The notes under the pieces were generated by a model that ran no database searches, was not told where the DNA came from, and saw only the letters and a list, made by a program, of their open reading frames with translations. Shown one piece after another: positions 62,831-64,000 of a stretch of DNA of 64,000 nucleotides. The stretch lies in the NCBI GenBank assembly GCA_002722295.1, contig PBLF01000017.1, positions 113,517-177,516 of the forward strand. The letters are read 5' to 3'. Origin of the DNA: Stappia sp. (GTDB lineage: Bacteria; Pseudomonadota; Alphaproteobacteria; Rhizobiales; Stappiaceae). The first letter of the stretch is position 1, and each line of letters starts with the position of its first letter. A program made the position numbers and the translations under genes.

Positions 62831-64000
62831 ATGGCTCACAAAGACATCAAGAAGGTGGTGCTCGCCTATTCAGGCGGCCTCGATACCTCGATCATCCTGA
62901 AATGGTTGCAGACCGAGTACGGCTGCGAGGTGGTGACCTTCACCGCCGATCTCGGCCAGGGCGAGGAACTCGAGCCGGCGCGCAAGAAGGCCGAACTGCT
63001 CGGCATCAAGGAAATCCACATCGACGACCTGCGCGAGGAGTTCATCCGCGACTTCGTCTTCCCGATGTTCCGCGCGAACACCGTCTACGAGGGGACCTAC
63101 CTGCTCGGCACCTCGATCGCACGGCCGCTGATTTCCAAGCGCCTGATCGAGATCGCGCACGAGACCGGCGCCGACGCCATCGCCCATGGCGCGACCGGCA
63201 AGGGCAACGATCAGGTTCGCTTCGAGCTTTCCGCCTATGCGCTGGATCCGGACATCAAGGTGATCGCGCCCTGGCGTGACTGGACCTTCAAGTCGCGGAC
63301 CGACCTGATCGACTTCGCGGAGAAGCACCAGATTCCGGTGCCCAAGGACAAGCGTGGCGAGTCGCCCTTCTCGGTCGACGCCAACATGCTGCATTCCTCG
63401 TCGGAAGGTAAGGTGCTCGAGGATCCGTGGGAGGAGCCGCCGGAGTACGTCCACCAGCGCACCGTGTCGCCGATGGACGCGCCGGACGTGGCCACCGAGA
63501 TCACCATCGGTTTCGAGAAGGGAGACGCGGTTTCGCTCAATGGCGAGGCCATGTCGCCGGCCACGCTCTTCGCGAAGCTCAACGACTATGGTCGCGACAA
63601 CGGCATCGGCCGGATCGACCTGGTCGAGAACCGCTTTGTGGGCATGAAGTCGCGCGGCGTCTACGAGACGCCTGGCGGCACCGTGCTGCTGGAGGCGCAT
63701 CGCGCGATCGAGTCGATCACGCTCGATCGCGGCGCGGCGCATCTCAAGGACGAGCTGATGCCGCGTTACGCGGAGCTGATCTATAACGGCTTCTGGTTCT
63801 CGCCCGAGCGCGAGATGCTGCAGGCCGCCATCGACAAGAGCCAGGAGAAGGTCACCGGTGACGTTCGCCTGAAGCTCTACAAGGGCAACGTGATCGTGGT
63901 CGGTCGCCGGTCGCCGTATTCGCTCTACTCGGAAGAGCTCGTCACCTTCGAGGACGATCACGGCGCCTACGACCAGAAGGACGCGGCCGGCTTCATCCGG
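62831..64000 (+). CDS. argG: Argininosuccinate synthase (partial, C-terminus outside window)
   Basis: The first 390 residues of ArgG, open to the window's end; the family is about 400-410 residues, so only some 15 are missing. It joins citrulline and aspartate using ATP, the step before ArgH. The ATP-binding P-loop-like motif is [13 protein letters not shown] (residues 8-20). [51 protein letters not shown] and [14 protein letters not shown] are strongly conserved. The ATG at 62831 begins [17 protein letters not shown] weak purine stretch precedes it; no promoter was identified in the 149 bases upstream. Confidence 0.97.
   Translation, partial: MAHKDIKKVVLAYSGGLDTSIILKWLQTEYGCEVVTFTADLGQGEELEPARKKAELLGIKEIHIDDLREEFIRDFVFPMFRANTVYEGTYLLGTSIARPLISKRLIEIAHETGADAIAHGATGKGNDQVRFELSAYALDPDIKVIAPWRDWTFKSRTDLIDFAEKHQIPVPKDKRGESPFSVDANMLHSSSEGKVLEDPWEEPPEYVHQRTVSPMDAPDVATEITIGFEKGDAVSLNGEAMSPATLFAKLNDYGRDNGIGRIDLVENRFVGMKSRGVYETPGGTVLLEAHRAIESITLDRGAAHLKDELMPRYAELIYNGFWFSPEREMLQAAIDKSQEKVTGDVRLKLYKGNVIVVGRRSPYSLYSEELVTFEDDHGAYDQKDAAGFIR

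Noticed and set aside
1..64000. tRNA, rRNA, CRISPR arrays, insertion sequences and attachment sites
   Set aside because: Gaps are short; I saw no cloverleaf-like T-loop/CCA patterns, regularly spaced repeats, transposase frames or terminal inverted repeats.

Overview
The window is GC-rich, densely coded chromosomal DNA from an alphaproteobacterium, most likely of the order Hyphomicrobiales and close to Stappia, Labrenzia or Pannonibacter. That placement is inferred from gene content and order: tlpA / argH / lptM-like / lysA next to a TIGR02302 protein, metX-metW divergent from hisC-tyrC, an etfBA / hydroxyacyl-CoA dehydrogenase cluster, NAD-type large glutamate dehydrogenase, and CtrA-type TTAA-N7-TTAA boxes. 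No species is claimed. About 60 protein genes are present. I see no rRNA, tRNA, IS element, prophage, integron or CRISPR array.

Layout. 1-9.2 kb: partial ureD at the left edge, a GatB/YqeY protein, a secreted D,D-carboxypeptidase, a CobW-type metallochaperone GTPase, TesB thioesterase, a ubiquinone hydroxylase, an SDR, a HIG1-like membrane peptide, a PduO-type corrinoid adenosyltransferase and a rhomboid protease. 9.2-12.7 kb: etfB-etfA and a 3-hydroxyacyl-CoA dehydrogenase, then a small YjfB-like motility protein behind a CtrA box. 12.7-19.3 kb: tlpA divergent from argH-lptM-lysA and the TIGR02302 membrane protein. 19.6-23.5 kb: response regulator, hpt and a zinc-ribbon membrane protein divergent from ftsEX, which also has a perfect CtrA box. 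23.6-28.6 kb: the ffh - chorismate mutase - rpsP - rimM - trmD - rplS block on the minus strand, interrupted by an opposite-strand VanZ-like gene and carrying an attenuator-like structure after rpsP. 29-39 kb: trkH, yggS, leuS-lptE-holA, an RNA methyltransferase, a quinone oxidoreductase, xth and a GH25 lipoprotein lysozyme. 39.4-44.4 kb: a cyclic-nucleotide-binding protein, the ohr/ohrR peroxide pair with its operator, msrQ, leuD-argC and an AhpD-like peroxidase. 44.6-54.7 kb: a 1598-residue glutamate dehydrogenase with an overlapping MFS gene, typA, and a marR-MFS efflux pair. 54.8-64 kb: folP-folK, tyrC and hisC (minus), metX-metW (plus), a frameshifted methyltransferase, gloB, a DUF985 cupin and partial argG.

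Functional themes. Amino-acid synthesis dominates (argC, argG, argH, lysA, leuD, hisC, tyrC, metXW, chorismate mutase). Envelope and division genes (ftsEX, lptE, lptM-like, D,D-carboxypeptidase, TIGR02302 protein) and translation or export genes (ffh, rpsP, rimM, trmD, rplS, leuS, typA) form the rest of the core. Redox and peroxide defence cluster at 39-44 kb.

The most notable signals are two perfect TTAA-N7-TTAA boxes placed the same way before a -10-like TAGG element (a third promoter has a degenerate version), mutually exclusive hairpins between rpsP and rimM, acidic Ala/Glu-rich tails on three proteins of that operon, a one-base frameshift in the methyltransferase beside metW, and a strongly structured metX leader. 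No clearly novel defence or mobile system was seen.
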